Assembly (NCBI GenBank): GCA_024742305.1
Contig: JANSYQ010000001.1
Span: forward strand, 1-64,000
DNA from: a bacterium
GTDB taxonomy: Bacteria > Bacteroidota > Bacteroidia > Flavobacteriales_D > Crocinitomicaceae
Direction: 5' to 3'
Length of the DNA: 64,000 bases
A program made the position numbers and the translations under genes. The notes beneath the pieces are model-generated. The model worked only from the letters and a program-made list of their open reading frames with translations. It ran no database searches and had not been told where the DNA came from. Positions 8,253-15,955 of this stretch are shown here, piece by piece. The number at the start of each line of letters is the position of its first letter. Position 1 is the first letter of the stretch.

Positions 8253-8429
8253 ATGCTTTCATTAAAACAATGCCGAAAGATCATTGACCCGAAGAAAAAG
8301 AAGTTTACAGATGAGCAAGTTCTAGCAATTAGAAATTACCTGATGGAACTGGCAAGATTGAATGTTCAAATCATTCTATCGTCAAAAGAGAAGTTGTTAA
8401 ACAAAAACAAGAAGCTATGGAAAAAGTAA
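8253..8429 (+). CDS. 58-residue protein overlapping the recombinase start
   Basis: ATG 8253 to TAA 8429 encodes 58 residues beginning MLSLKQCRKIIDPKKKKFTD, then a helix EQVLAIRNYLMELARLNVQI and a Lys-rich tail. Short proteins of this type (a SLKxC start, a FTDEE/Q helix, a hydrophobic C-terminal helix) recur directly before recombinase genes in Bacteroidetes, as I recall. The stop lies 13 bases inside the recombinase gene, which begins at 8417, so the two are very likely translationally coupled. It could be a directionality or accessory factor for integration, but this is inference from position only. The basic charge (about a quarter Lys/Arg) would suit DNA binding. Confidence 0.65.
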   Translation: MLSLKQCRKIIDPKKKKFTDEQVLAIRNYLMELARLNVQIILSSKEKLLNKNKKLWKK

Positions 8430-9979
8430 CCTTAATGTGCAGAGTAAGTTCTGATGAACAGGCACTCGGTTATAGTTTGGATGATCAGTTCGAACGATTA
8501 ACTCAGCACTGCCATCGTATGGGCTATGAGGTAGTTCATGTTATCAAGGAAGATCATTCTGCCAAAACTTTTAATCGCCCCGAATGGAAGAAGTGGAGAG
8601 AACTTGTAACTAAAGGCAAGCTAGAAACAGATAAGTTGCTAGTTCTAACTTGGGATAGGTTTTCTCGAAATCTCTCAGAAGGATTAAGTATGGTTGACCA
8701 GTTATATTATGATGAAGGAATCACTCCAGAGGCAGTTGATCAGCCAATTGATTTAGATATACCTGAACAACGAATCATACTCGCAGTTTATTTGGCTACC
8801 CCTGACGTTGAAAATAGAAAACGTTCTAATTCTGTTCGCAGAGGTATTCGTCAGGGATTATCGCAAGGACGCTGGCCCAGAAAACCACTATTTGGTTATA
8901 AGTCGGCGACAGACGAACTTGGTAAACACATTATCGTTCCTGACCCTGAAACTGCACCCGTGGTTCAAGAAATTTTTCAAGAAGTAGCGAGAGGAGTTTC
9001 CCAAAAGGAAATAAGAGAAAGTCTTCAAGAACGAGGCATCAAAGTTTCAAGAAATAATATGTCCAAGATTCTAAAGCGTCTGCTTTACATGGGTAAGATC
9101 ATTGTTCCCGCTCGTGAAAAAGAACCCATGAAAATCGTTCAGGGTATTCACGAGCCATTGGTCAGTGAATCTCTTTTCTACGAAGTTCAGCAAAAGCTAA
9201 ATTTGAATTTGAAGGCGAGAGGCAAGAATCAACCTAAATACAAGAAGCTGCGGAACGATTTGCATTTGCGTGGTGTTTTGAATTGCTCAAATTGTGGTGA
9301 TACACTAACGGCAAGTTTCTCTCGTGGAAAACTAGGAAAGCGATATGGGTATTATCACTGTAATGGTTGCAAAGGAGAGCGCATATCTGCAACGAAAGTG
9401 CATGAGGCTTTCAATGAATTGTTGGAATCCGTAACAATTGATCCTGCTATGCGAGAGCTGTACGATGCGATCTTGGAAGAAATGCTCAACGCATCAAAGG
9501 GAGATGACAAAAGGCAACGAACAGCACTAAACAAACAATTGGATGCAATAAATGAACGTTTGGAGCGGTCGCAAGATTTAATGTTAGATGGAAAATTAGA
9601 CCCTGATGAATACGTAAGCATCAAAACACGCTACAAAACGCAAGAGGATGAATTGAAAAGTCAACTACGCGCATTAACGACCAACAGCAAGCAGATTGCT
9701 GTGTATTTACAATCAGGATTGAATCTTTTGTCGAATATCGCTGAAACGTACGAAAACGCTGCAATTCAGATCAAGCACAAGATCGTGGGTTCGATATTCC
9801 CTGAAAAGTTCTATTTCGACGGAAATAAATGTCGAACCCCAAAATTGAATTCTATTGTCGGGCTACTTATTAGTGATAGCGGGGATTTCGCAGATATTAA
9901 AAAGGGACTGAGCAGTCTATTTACTACTCAATCCCCTTCTGCGGAGAGAGAGGGATTCGAACCCTCGGTACCCGGTTAG
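8417..9979 (+). CDS. Large serine recombinase (integrase)
   Basis: The 520-residue protein begins with a resolvase-type catalytic domain: CRVSSDEQ with S11 as the likely nucleophile and R9 beside it, and TWDRFSRN (D80, R81, S83, R84). A recombinase domain follows (about 155-270), then a zinc ribbon with CxxC at C290/C293 and CNGC near 315, then a long coiled coil (about 365-440). This is the large serine integrase plan. Its last residues, EREGFEPSVPG, are encoded inside the tRNA-Ser gene on the other strand (9942-9979), so the integrase stop codon comes from the target site. It probably inserts and excises the element covering the genes to its left, including the Roco gene. Confidence 0.92.
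   Translation: MEKVTLMCRVSSDEQALGYSLDDQFERLTQHCHRMGYEVVHVIKEDHSAKTFNRPEWKKWRELVTKGKLETDKLLVLTWDRFSRNLSEGLSMVDQLYYDEGITPEAVDQPIDLDIPEQRIILAVYLATPDVENRKRSNSVRRGIRQGLSQGRWPRKPLFGYKSATDELGKHIIVPDPETAPVVQEIFQEVARGVSQKEIRESLQERGIKVSRNNMSKILKRLLYMGKIIVPAREKEPMKIVQGIHEPLVSESLFYEVQQKLNLNLKARGKNQPKYKKLRNDLHLRGVLNCSNCGDTLTASFSRGKLGKRYGYYHCNGCKGERISATKVHEAFNELLESVTIDPAMRELYDAILEEMLNASKGDDKRQRTALNKQLDAINERLERSQDLMLDGKLDPDEYVSIKTRYKTQEDELKSQLRALTTNSKQIAVYLQSGLNLLSNIAETYENAAIQIKHKIVGSIFPEKFYFDGNKCRTPKLNSIVGLLISDSGDFADIKKGLSSLFTTQSPSAEREGFEPSVPG
9942..9979. other. Probable attachment site: integrase 3' end inside the tRNA-Ser gene
   Basis: The 3' end of the tRNA-Ser gene (acceptor and TPsiC arm) doubles as the last 38 bases of the integrase reading frame. 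tRNA 3' ends are classic attachment sites for integrative elements, and the tRNA remains intact here, as expected for one junction. I found no second copy of this tRNA 3' end at 1-9941, so the other junction lies left of the window or has too short a core to see by eye. Confidence 0.6.
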
Positions 9980-10029
9980 GGTACACACGCTTTCCAGGCG
10001 TGCCATTTCAGCCACTCATGCACCTCTCC
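9942..10029 (-). tRNA. tRNA-Ser (anticodon GGA)
   Basis: On the minus strand the 88 bases fold as a serine tRNA. The acceptor GGAGAGG pairs with TCTCTCC (one G-T pair) and the discriminator base is G. The D arm includes GAGTGGCTGAAATGGC, the anticodon stem CACGC/GCGTG encloses loop CTGGAAA with anticodon GGA, and a long variable arm GTACCC/GGGTAC is present. The T arm is GAGGG-TTCGAAT-CCCTC. The 3' CCA is not encoded. It reads UCC and UCU codons. The 3' 38 bases overlap the end of the serine recombinase gene on the other strand, and the gene lies 52 bases after the asparaginase gene. Confidence 0.95.
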
Positions 10030-10064
10030 GTGGCTTTTTGTCCACCCAACCTATGAGCGGAGGG

Positions 10065-10072
10065 CAAAAATA
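10065..10072 (-). promoter_or_regulatory. Candidate -7 box for tRNA-Ser
   Basis: On the minus strand these bases read TATTTTTG, an exact match to the Bacteroidetes -7 consensus TAnnTTTG. They lie 35 bases before the mature tRNA 5' end, which leaves room for a short leader. No clear TTTG -33 box is visible at the usual distance, so support is partial. Confidence 0.35.
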
Positions 10073-10081
10073 GGAAATTCT

Positions 10082-11113
10082 TTATGAATCGCTACGTTCT
10101 CCGCGCAGGTTCTCCGTGATTTTTTCGATGGATTCTGATGGATTGTTAGCATCAACCAACACCATTAACTTCGTTATTGCAGCTTCTGTGGTCATATCGC
10201 CTCCACTGATAACACCGAGTTTATTGAATTCCGAACTCGTATGATAGAGCCCTTGTTGCACACTTCCTGAACTACATTGAGTAATGTTAAGCACAATACC
10301 TCCGTCTTGAATAAAGGACTTGAGGATGGCATACATTTCGGGGTTTTTAGGTGCGTTTCCGGCACCGAATGTTTCCAAAACCACAGCATCTGTAGTATCT
10401 CGATTGAACACATGTCGGTACAACCCGAATGGGATGCCTGGATACAATTTCACCAAGCCTATGCGTGAGTTGATCTCCGACTTATAGGATAAATCCTTGC
10501 TCGGCGATCGGTACATTTCATCCTCGAAATATTGTAAGTGCACACCCGCACTTGCCAACTCAGGATAGTTCGGCGAACGGAACGCTTCAAAGTGTTCCGC
10601 TGAATCTTTCGTGCAACGGTTACCGCGGAGCAATTTGTAATCAAAATAGACAGCTACCTCTGTGACCAGGGACTTGCCTTCATCGTTCGTTGCCGCCGCG
10701 ATTTCCAGTGCCGTTATCAGGTTCTCTTTTCCATCGGTGCGAATGACACCAATTGGCAGTTGAGACCCTGTAAATATTACAGGTTTCTGTAATCCGTCCA
10801 GCATAAAACTCAAAGCAGCAGCAGTAAATGCCATTGTATCGGAACCATGCAGGACCACAAAACCGTTGTAATTCGTATAGTTTTTATCAATCGTTTGGGC
10901 TATTTCAATCCAATGGTCAGGACTAATCTCCGAGGAATCCACTGGCTCTGAAAAACTCACACTATCAATTTCGATGTTTAAACGATTGATCTCAGGTACA
11001 TGATGCGAAATGAGATTAAAATCCACATTTGAAAGTGTTCCAGTCACTGGATCTTTAATCATTCCTATCGTTCCACCCGTGTAGATGATCAGTACTTTAG
11101 GCTTTGCTTTCAT
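10082..11113 (-). CDS. ansA: L-asparaginase, type I
   Basis: The 343-residue cytoplasmic enzyme hydrolyses L-asparagine to aspartate and ammonia. The N-terminal TGGTIGM (threonine nucleophile) and the central HGSDTMAFTAAALSF motif carry the two conserved catalytic Thr regions of the asparaginase/glutaminase family, and length and absence of a signal peptide fit the cytoplasmic type I form. The start MKAKPKVLIIYTGG places the beta-strand and catalytic loop at the expected N-terminal position. It is followed on the same strand by the tRNA-Ser gene and preceded, with a 69-base gap, by the tatD-like gene. It is the first clearly core chromosomal gene to the right of the mobile block. Confidence 0.92.
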   Translation of the reverse strand: MKAKPKVLIIYTGGTIGMIKDPVTGTLSNVDFNLISHHVPEINRLNIEIDSVSFSEPVDSSEISPDHWIEIAQTIDKNYTNYNGFVVLHGSDTMAFTAAALSFMLDGLQKPVIFTGSQLPIGVIRTDGKENLITALEIAAATNDEGKSLVTEVAVYFDYKLLRGNRCTKDSAEHFEAFRSPNYPELASAGVHLQYFEDEMYRSPSKDLSYKSEINSRIGLVKLYPGIPFGLYRHVFNRDTTDAVVLETFGAGNAPKNPEMYAILKSFIQDGGIVLNITQCSSGSVQQGLYHTSSEFNKLGVISGGDMTTEAAITKLMVLVDANNPSESIEKITENLRGERSDS

Positions 11114-11182
11114 GTAATTTACGCGTCGAAATTAATTATCGTATGTCCCTTATTCAATTGTTGAGGGAATGGCCGTAGCCAT

Positions 11183-11959
11183 TTATTTTGCGGTCAAATT
11201 AAACAATTCCATCGCGTTTTTCGTGGTGACTTCTTCAATTTCCTTCAATGGTACGCCGTAAATATTACTGAGCCTTTCTGCGATGTGAAGAATGTAAGAG
11301 CTCTCGTTGCGCTTTCCTCTGAAAGGTACCGGTGATAGGTAAGGAGAATCTGTTTCAAGAATAAGATGCTTCAATTCTACATCCTCCAGTACTTGATCCA
11401 TGGCTGCTTTCTTGTAGGTGACAACGCCGCCAATACCCATTTTAAATCCACCATAAGACGCAATGTGCCTTGCTTGCTCTAACGTTCCAGTAAAACAATG
11501 AAAAACACCGGTCAATCGCTCATCGTTCATTTCGTCCAAAATTTGGAAGATTTCCTCAAACGCTTCCCTTGCATGAATGGCGATAGGCAATTGTAGCTCC
11601 TTTGCCCATTCCACCTGCTGACGAAAGGCGAGGCGTTGCTCTTGAATAAATGTCTTGTCCCAGTACAAATCCATTCCAATTTCACCTACGGCGACATATT
11701 TTCGGCTGAACAAATTTTCTTTGACTTTTGCCAATTCATCCTCCCAATTCTCCTTAACAGAGCCCGGGTGCAATCCCATCATAGAACGGCAGTTGTTTGG
11801 AAACTTCGCTTCAAGGTTATGCATAGCATCAATTGTACCTCCATCGATATTGGGAAGGAGCAAATACTCAATTCCTGCATCAATGGCGCGTTGTACAACA
11901 AGATCACGGTCATCATCGAAGGCGTCCGTGAAGAGGTGCGTGTGCGTGTCTACGTACAT
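11183..11959 (-). CDS. tatD: TatD family metal-dependent hydrolase (DNase)
   Basis: The 258-residue amidohydrolase-superfamily protein shows the family metal ligands in order: DTHTHL at the N terminus, GLHPGS, the Glu in AVGEIGMDLYWD, AIHARE, FHCFTG and ETDSPYLSP. TatD proteins are cytoplasmic Mg-dependent 3'-5' exonucleases/DNases implicated in DNA repair and quality control; the physiological substrate is not settled. Length is normal for the family. The outer-membrane protein gene ends 2 bases before its start, so it is the third gene of a likely galE/outer-membrane protein/tatD unit. Confidence 0.9.
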   Translation of the reverse strand: MYVDTHTHLFTDAFDDDRDLVVQRAIDAGIEYLLLPNIDGGTIDAMHNLEAKFPNNCRSMMGLHPGSVKENWEDELAKVKENLFSRKYVAVGEIGMDLYWDKTFIQEQRLAFRQQVEWAKELQLPIAIHAREAFEEIFQILDEMNDERLTGVFHCFTGTLEQARHIASYGGFKMGIGGVVTYKKAAMDQVLEDVELKHLILETDSPYLSPVPFRGKRNESSYILHIAERLSNIYGVPLKEIEEVTTKNAMELFNLTAK

Positions 11960-11961
11960 AT

Positions 11962-12702
11962 TTAAAAAAGTGATATACTCAACCCAAACTGAAGTTGATT
12001 GAGCTGCGTGCTTGCAGATTCAGAAAAAATAGGATTGAAATTATAGCTAGCATAAAGTGCCCAGCTGCGCAATCCAAATCGAACGTGTGCACTGTAAATG
12101 AGCGGATTCAAATCCGGGAAGCCATAATCTTTGACAACATCTCGATTGCTTCCAGAGCCAAAAATAGTTTTGGAATACATGTTCGCTTGATATCCAATTT
12201 TACCTCCTATATGAAACTTAAAATGTCTCCAAGATTCCTTTCGGAAACGTAATTCCAACGGAAGACTGAATGCGTTCCCAACCAAAATGTTCTTATCAAA
12301 GGTTTGGGTTGTTTTCGGCACGAGATTAGTACTCGCTGGACTGTCTGATTTGGTAAACAATTGATCGTGTCGAACCCTCGTTAATTGGTGGGATAAGCCT
12401 ATCCCAAGTGCTACGGTATTTCCTTTTGAAAGAGGAATATCAAACAATAAGTTCGTATTAAAACCGATGGATGCCCAATGGTTGTTGAAGGGTTCTTGAT
12501 CTCCCACCCAATCGTTGTAGGTCACATCAAAAATCAGTCGGTCATATTTTCGCACCCGTTCTACTTTTGCCGGACGAATTCCCGTGTAGTACCACATGAA
12601 ACCTGGGCGGAACATGGATGGCGTTTCTCCTTTGCTATCGTATTGCGCAGTAGCAACCGCGGACATCAAAAGGCACCCGATAAGAAGTATGCTATTTTTC
12701 AT
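11962..12702 (-). CDS. Outer-membrane beta-barrel protein (PorT-like)
   Basis: From the ATG at 12702 the protein has 246 residues. It has a signal peptide (MKNSILLIGCLLMSAVATAQ) and a body of alternating amphipathic strands ending in LQFGLSISLF, the terminal aromatic expected of an outer-membrane barrel. It resembles the PorT-family barrels common in Bacteroidetes, some of which serve type IX secretion, but this one could be an unrelated small barrel. A longer frame begins 30 bases upstream, but that part overlaps the galE end and lacks a signal peptide. The chosen start overlaps galE by 11 bases, suggesting coupling. Confidence 0.65.
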   Translation of the reverse strand: MKNSILLIGCLLMSAVATAQYDSKGETPSMFRPGFMWYYTGIRPAKVERVRKYDRLIFDVTYNDWVGDQEPFNNHWASIGFNTNLLFDIPLSKGNTVALGIGLSHQLTRVRHDQLFTKSDSPASTNLVPKTTQTFDKNILVGNAFSLPLELRFRKESWRHFKFHIGGKIGYQANMYSKTIFGSGSNRDVVKDYGFPDLNPLIYSAHVRFGLRSWALYASYNFNPIFSESASTQLNQLQFGLSISLF

Positions 12703-13720
12703 TCGCCAGTTTTTGTTCCCAATTCCACGCATCTTTCAGACTTTCTTCAATGCTACGTTTTGTTTTCCATCCGAGGAGGTCAAACGCACGTTTCGGGTCC
12801 GCATAAATTTGTGAAACATCGCCTTCTCTTCTCGGACCAATCTTCCAGTTCAATGCTGTTCCCGTTACCTTTTCGAAGGTATGAATTATTTCCAACACAC
12901 TTACTCCAACACCCGTTCCTGCATTGAGTATTTCGTAGGTATCGTCTTTTTGACGTGAGAGCCATTTCATCCCATGGATGTGTGCTTCTGCCAAATCCAT
13001 TACGTGAATATAGTCTCGGATGCAAGAACCATCCGGTGTTTGATAATCGTCTCCGAAAACGGTCAATTGCTCCAATTTTCCAATAGCTGTTTGCGTTACG
13101 TACGGCACCAAATTATTCGGAACTCCAATGGGTAATTCACCAATTGCAGAACTTTCGTGCGCTCCAATTGGATTAAAGTAACGCAGACACAGAACGCGAA
13201 GTCCATTTTTGGAGTCAATAGCATCTTTGAGAATTTGTTCCGAAACTTGTTTGGTTTGCCCGTATGGTGAATTCGCTGGTTTAATAGGCGTATTTTCGTT
13301 TACCAATATATCATCTGGCTCTCCGTAGACCGTACATGAGGAAGAGAAGACGAAATTCTTCACTTCAAACTCCTCGCACAGCTCGATACAGTTCATCAAA
13401 CTCACTAAGTTATTACGATAATACATCAGTGGCTTCTGTACAGATTCACCCACTGCCTTGTACGCTGCGAAATGAATAACACCTTCGAAGTTATACTGTT
13501 GGAAAATGGCATGCATGGCTTCTTTATCCACTACGTCCACTTCATGTACAACTGGAATTTGACCTGTGATTTCTTCAATGCCCTTTAAAACGCGTTTCTC
13601 CGAGTTCCGAAAATCGTCAACTATTACTGGGTTGAACCCCTGCTCTATCAACAATACAACCGTGTGTGAGCCGATGAAACCAGCGCCACCAGTGACCAAA
13701 ATATTTGCCGTTTTTTTCAC
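12692..13720 (-). CDS. galE: UDP-glucose 4-epimerase
   Basis: The 342-residue short-chain dehydrogenase-type enzyme interconverts UDP-glucose and UDP-galactose with bound NAD. It shows the Rossmann motif VTGGAGFIGSHTVV at the N terminus, SSSCTVYG with the catalytic Ser/Thr, YGQTK with the catalytic Tyr and Lys, and the GalE signatures NLVPYVTQ and DGSCIRDYIHVMDLA. The start codon is GTG at 13720. It is probably the first gene of a unit running into the outer-membrane protein and TatD genes, and supplies sugar nucleotides for envelope polysaccharide. It is divergent from a small membrane protein gene 37 bases away. Confidence 0.95.
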   Translation of the reverse strand: MKKTANILVTGGAGFIGSHTVVLLIEQGFNPVIVDDFRNSEKRVLKGIEEITGQIPVVHEVDVVDKEAMHAIFQQYNFEGVIHFAAYKAVGESVQKPLMYYRNNLVSLMNCIELCEEFEVKNFVFSSSCTVYGEPDDILVNENTPIKPANSPYGQTKQVSEQILKDAIDSKNGLRVLCLRYFNPIGAHESSAIGELPIGVPNNLVPYVTQTAIGKLEQLTVFGDDYQTPDGSCIRDYIHVMDLAEAHIHGMKWLSRQKDDTYEILNAGTGVGVSVLEIIHTFEKVTGTALNWKIGPRREGDVSQIYADPKRAFDLLGWKTKRSIEESLKDAWNWEQKLANEK

Positions 13721-13757
13721 TTCTCCAAAGGTAACAGAAATGGTGTAAATTAGCAGT

Positions 13758-13973
13758 ATGCGTGATGAAAAGCCAATAGACCTTCAAAAGCATGTAAGTC
13801 CAAAAGCTCCTCGGAGTTATTTGATACGAATTGTCGTTTATGCAGCATTGATTGCCGGGTGTATTTTTATGATTTACTTCTTTCGAGATCAACCGAAGCA
13901 AGAGACGCCGCCAAAAGACCAAAATTCAGTGGAAGAGATTCGGAATTTTGATATTGATACAACTTCGGAATAG
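13758..13973 (+). CDS. Small single-pass membrane protein, unknown function
   Basis: The 71-residue protein has a basic N terminus, one membrane helix at about residues 22-42 (YLIRIVVYAALIAGCIFMIY) and a charged C-terminal tail. No family is recognised. The ATG at 13758 is the only sensible start, and the gene is divergent from galE with 37 bases between the start codons. Gene identity rests on the clean membrane-helix pattern and the divergent arrangement. It might be a small assembly or regulatory protein, but nothing shows this. Confidence 0.55.
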   Translation: MRDEKPIDLQKHVSPKAPRSYLIRIVVYAALIAGCIFMIYFFRDQPKQETPPKDQNSVEEIRNFDIDTTSE

Positions 13974-14145
13974 ATAATAATGAATTAGGAATAATGAATA
14001 TAGAAGGCTCTGTTCACTTTATTATCAGACACTCTACTTTTCAAAAAGTCATGTAAATATCTCTTTGTACCGTACCATTTAGGACTTTTATCTTTGAGCG
14101 CAGCGGTCCAGTGTCTAAAAGCGAAGCGATCTTTGGTCTTTTATC

Positions 14146-14153
14146 TATTTTTG
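14146..14153 (+). promoter_or_regulatory. Candidate -7 box for the 14.2-17.0 kb operon
   Basis: The bases TATTTTTG exactly match the Bacteroidetes -7 consensus TAnnTTTG and lie 16 bases before the start codon at 14170, giving a short leader. A -33 TTTG at the normal spacing is not seen. The preceding stretch (about 14085-14145) contains a dispersed repeat (see findings). Confidence 0.35.
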
Positions 14154-14169
14154 CAGAAACCGAAAACAC

Positions 14170-14814
14170 ATGGCGATTACCGTTGAGAAATTTACGTTCA
14201 ATCCTTTTCAGGAAAATACTTTCGTAGTTCATGATGGTTCTGTGTGTGTCATTATCGACCCAGGTTGTTACTTTGCTGAAGAGGGCGAACAGTTGGTTCG
14301 ATTCATCGATGATAATAAGCTTTCACCTCAGGCTGTCTTGCTAACACACGCTCATTTGGATCATATCTTTGGCTGCGATTATATCTCCAAGCATTACAAC
14401 CTCGATGTCTACATGCACAAAAAAGACATTTTTACGCTGGATTTAGCAGAGCGCTCTGCTATGACCTATGGAATTCCCGGGGTTGTGCGACCCGAAACAC
14501 CGAATAAACTGTTACAAGGAAATGAGACATTGAAATTTGGTGAAATGGAGTTCGATGTGTTGTTTACTCCTGGACATTGCGTGGGACATGTGGTGTATGT
14601 CAATCGTGCTGAGGATTTTGTTATCAATGGTGATGTTCTGTTTGCAGGTTCTTACGGGCGTGTTGATTTGCCTGGAGGGGACATGGCAACATTGAAGAAA
14701 TCCATTTTCGAAGTGATGTTCTCTCTACCCGACTCTATGGTAGTTTATTCTGGGCACGGTCCTGAGACGACCATCGGACACGAAAAATCAACCAATTATA
14801 TTTTGCAGTCCTAA
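14170..14814 (+). CDS. Metallo-beta-lactamase fold hydrolase (glyoxalase II-like)
   Basis: The 214-residue cytoplasmic protein has the two-metal site of the fold: THAHLDH (H60, H62, D64, H65), GHCVGH near 137, NGDVLFAG near 157 and the last metal His in YSGHGPET. Small proteins of this kind hydrolyse thioesters such as S-lactoylglutathione or similar conjugates; the real substrate here is unknown. It begins a three-gene unit: the stop is followed after one base by the glycosyltransferase start, then a lipoprotein. Family confidence is high, substrate confidence low. Confidence 0.85.
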   Translation: MAITVEKFTFNPFQENTFVVHDGSVCVIIDPGCYFAEEGEQLVRFIDDNKLSPQAVLLTHAHLDHIFGCDYISKHYNLDVYMHKKDIFTLDLAERSAMTYGIPGVVRPETPNKLLQGNETLKFGEMEFDVLFTPGHCVGHVVYVNRAEDFVINGDVLFAGSYGRVDLPGGDMATLKKSIFEVMFSLPDSMVVYSGHGPETTIGHEKSTNYILQS

Positions 14815-14815
14815 T

Positions 14816-15946
14816 ATGCGTATTGCCATCAATACACGTTTTTTACTTCCTCACAAAATGGAAGGGTTCGGATGGTACACCTATGAAATCACCAAGCGAT
14901 TGGTTGAACAGCATCCCGATGTGACATTCATCCTATTTTTTGATCGTAAATATGACTCGAAATTTGTGTTTGGAGATAATGTCATCCCTGTTGTTCTCTC
15001 TCCTCAGGCACGACACCCAATTCTGTTCAAGATTTGGTTCAATCAGTCGGTGAAGCGTGCTTTGAAAAAATACAAGGCCGATATTTTCCTCTCTCCCGAT
15101 GGATATTTGTCTTTAACCACCGATGTGAAGCAAGTGGCTGTAATGCACGATTTGAATTTTGTCCATAACCCTCAAGATTTGAAGCCAGTTATGCGGCGGT
15201 ATTACCTTACGCAGTTTCCCAAATTTGCCAAGAAAGCGTCACATATCATTACTGTTTCTGAATATTCAAAGCAAGATATTTGTGAGCAGTATCAAGTTCC
15301 AGAGGATCGCGTTACTGCCATTTGGAACGGTGCCTCTGAAGTATTCCAACCATTGAAAGAGGGTGAAATTCAATCGGTGCGAGACAAATACAGCGGTGGA
15401 CTGCCCTATTTCTTATTTGTAGGTGCCATCCATCCACGGAAAAACGTTCGCAGACTTATTGAAGCGTTTGCGCTATTCCGCGAGAACAATTCATCATCAA
15501 ACATGCCCTTGGTGATTGTCGGTACAGAGCTTTGGGCCAACGCTGGTATGGATATCGAAATTTCCGACGAATTAAAAAGTTCCATCCGTTTCACGGGCCA
15601 TTTACCTTTGGAGGAGTTAGCACTGGTAATGGGTGCAGCAGATATTTTTGCTTTTGTTCCCTACTTCGAAGGATTCGGAATTCCCTTGGTTGAAGCGATG
15701 CGCTGTGGCACTCCAATTTTAGCTGGAGACAAAACTTCACTTCCGGAAGTTGCTGGAGATGCAGCGTTGTACTGCGACCCTTTCAGTGTGGAAGATATAG
15801 CCTTAAAGATGACCGAATTGGCGAACAATGATGCCTTGCGCAACGATCTCTCCTCGAAAGGATTGGAACGTTCAAAGTTATTCTCATGGGATTCGGCAGC
15901 CGAGAAAGTGTGGAATGTCCTTAAAGATCAATTAGATTCTCACTAA
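14816..15946 (+). CDS. Glycosyltransferase family 4 (GT-B fold)
   Basis: The 376-residue protein transfers a sugar from a nucleotide donor in glycan or lipid-linked polysaccharide synthesis. The N-terminal Rossmann half starts MRIAINTRFLLPHKMEGFGW, containing the acceptor-loop glycines. The C-terminal half contains FVGAIHPRKNVRRLIEAF and the GT4 nucleotide-sugar signature FEGFGIPLVEAMRCGTPIL with the conserved Glu residues. No membrane segment is present, so it is cytosolic or membrane-associated. It follows the hydrolase gene by one base and precedes the lipoprotein by 3 to 9 bases. The acceptor is unknown. Confidence 0.88.
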   Translation: MRIAINTRFLLPHKMEGFGWYTYEITKRLVEQHPDVTFILFFDRKYDSKFVFGDNVIPVVLSPQARHPILFKIWFNQSVKRALKKYKADIFLSPDGYLSLTTDVKQVAVMHDLNFVHNPQDLKPVMRRYYLTQFPKFAKKASHIITVSEYSKQDICEQYQVPEDRVTAIWNGASEVFQPLKEGEIQSVRDKYSGGLPYFLFVGAIHPRKNVRRLIEAFALFRENNSSSNMPLVIVGTELWANAGMDIEISDELKSSIRFTGHLPLEELALVMGAADIFAFVPYFEGFGIPLVEAMRCGTPILAGDKTSLPEVAGDAALYCDPFSVEDIALKMTELANNDALRNDLSSKGLERSKLFSWDSAAEKVWNVLKDQLDSH

Positions 15947-15955
15947 ATTGTGGGC

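Noticed and set aside
12478-12927. Open 149-codon frame on the plus strand opposite galE and the outer-membrane gene
   Set aside because: It is antisense to two well-supported genes and has no family features.
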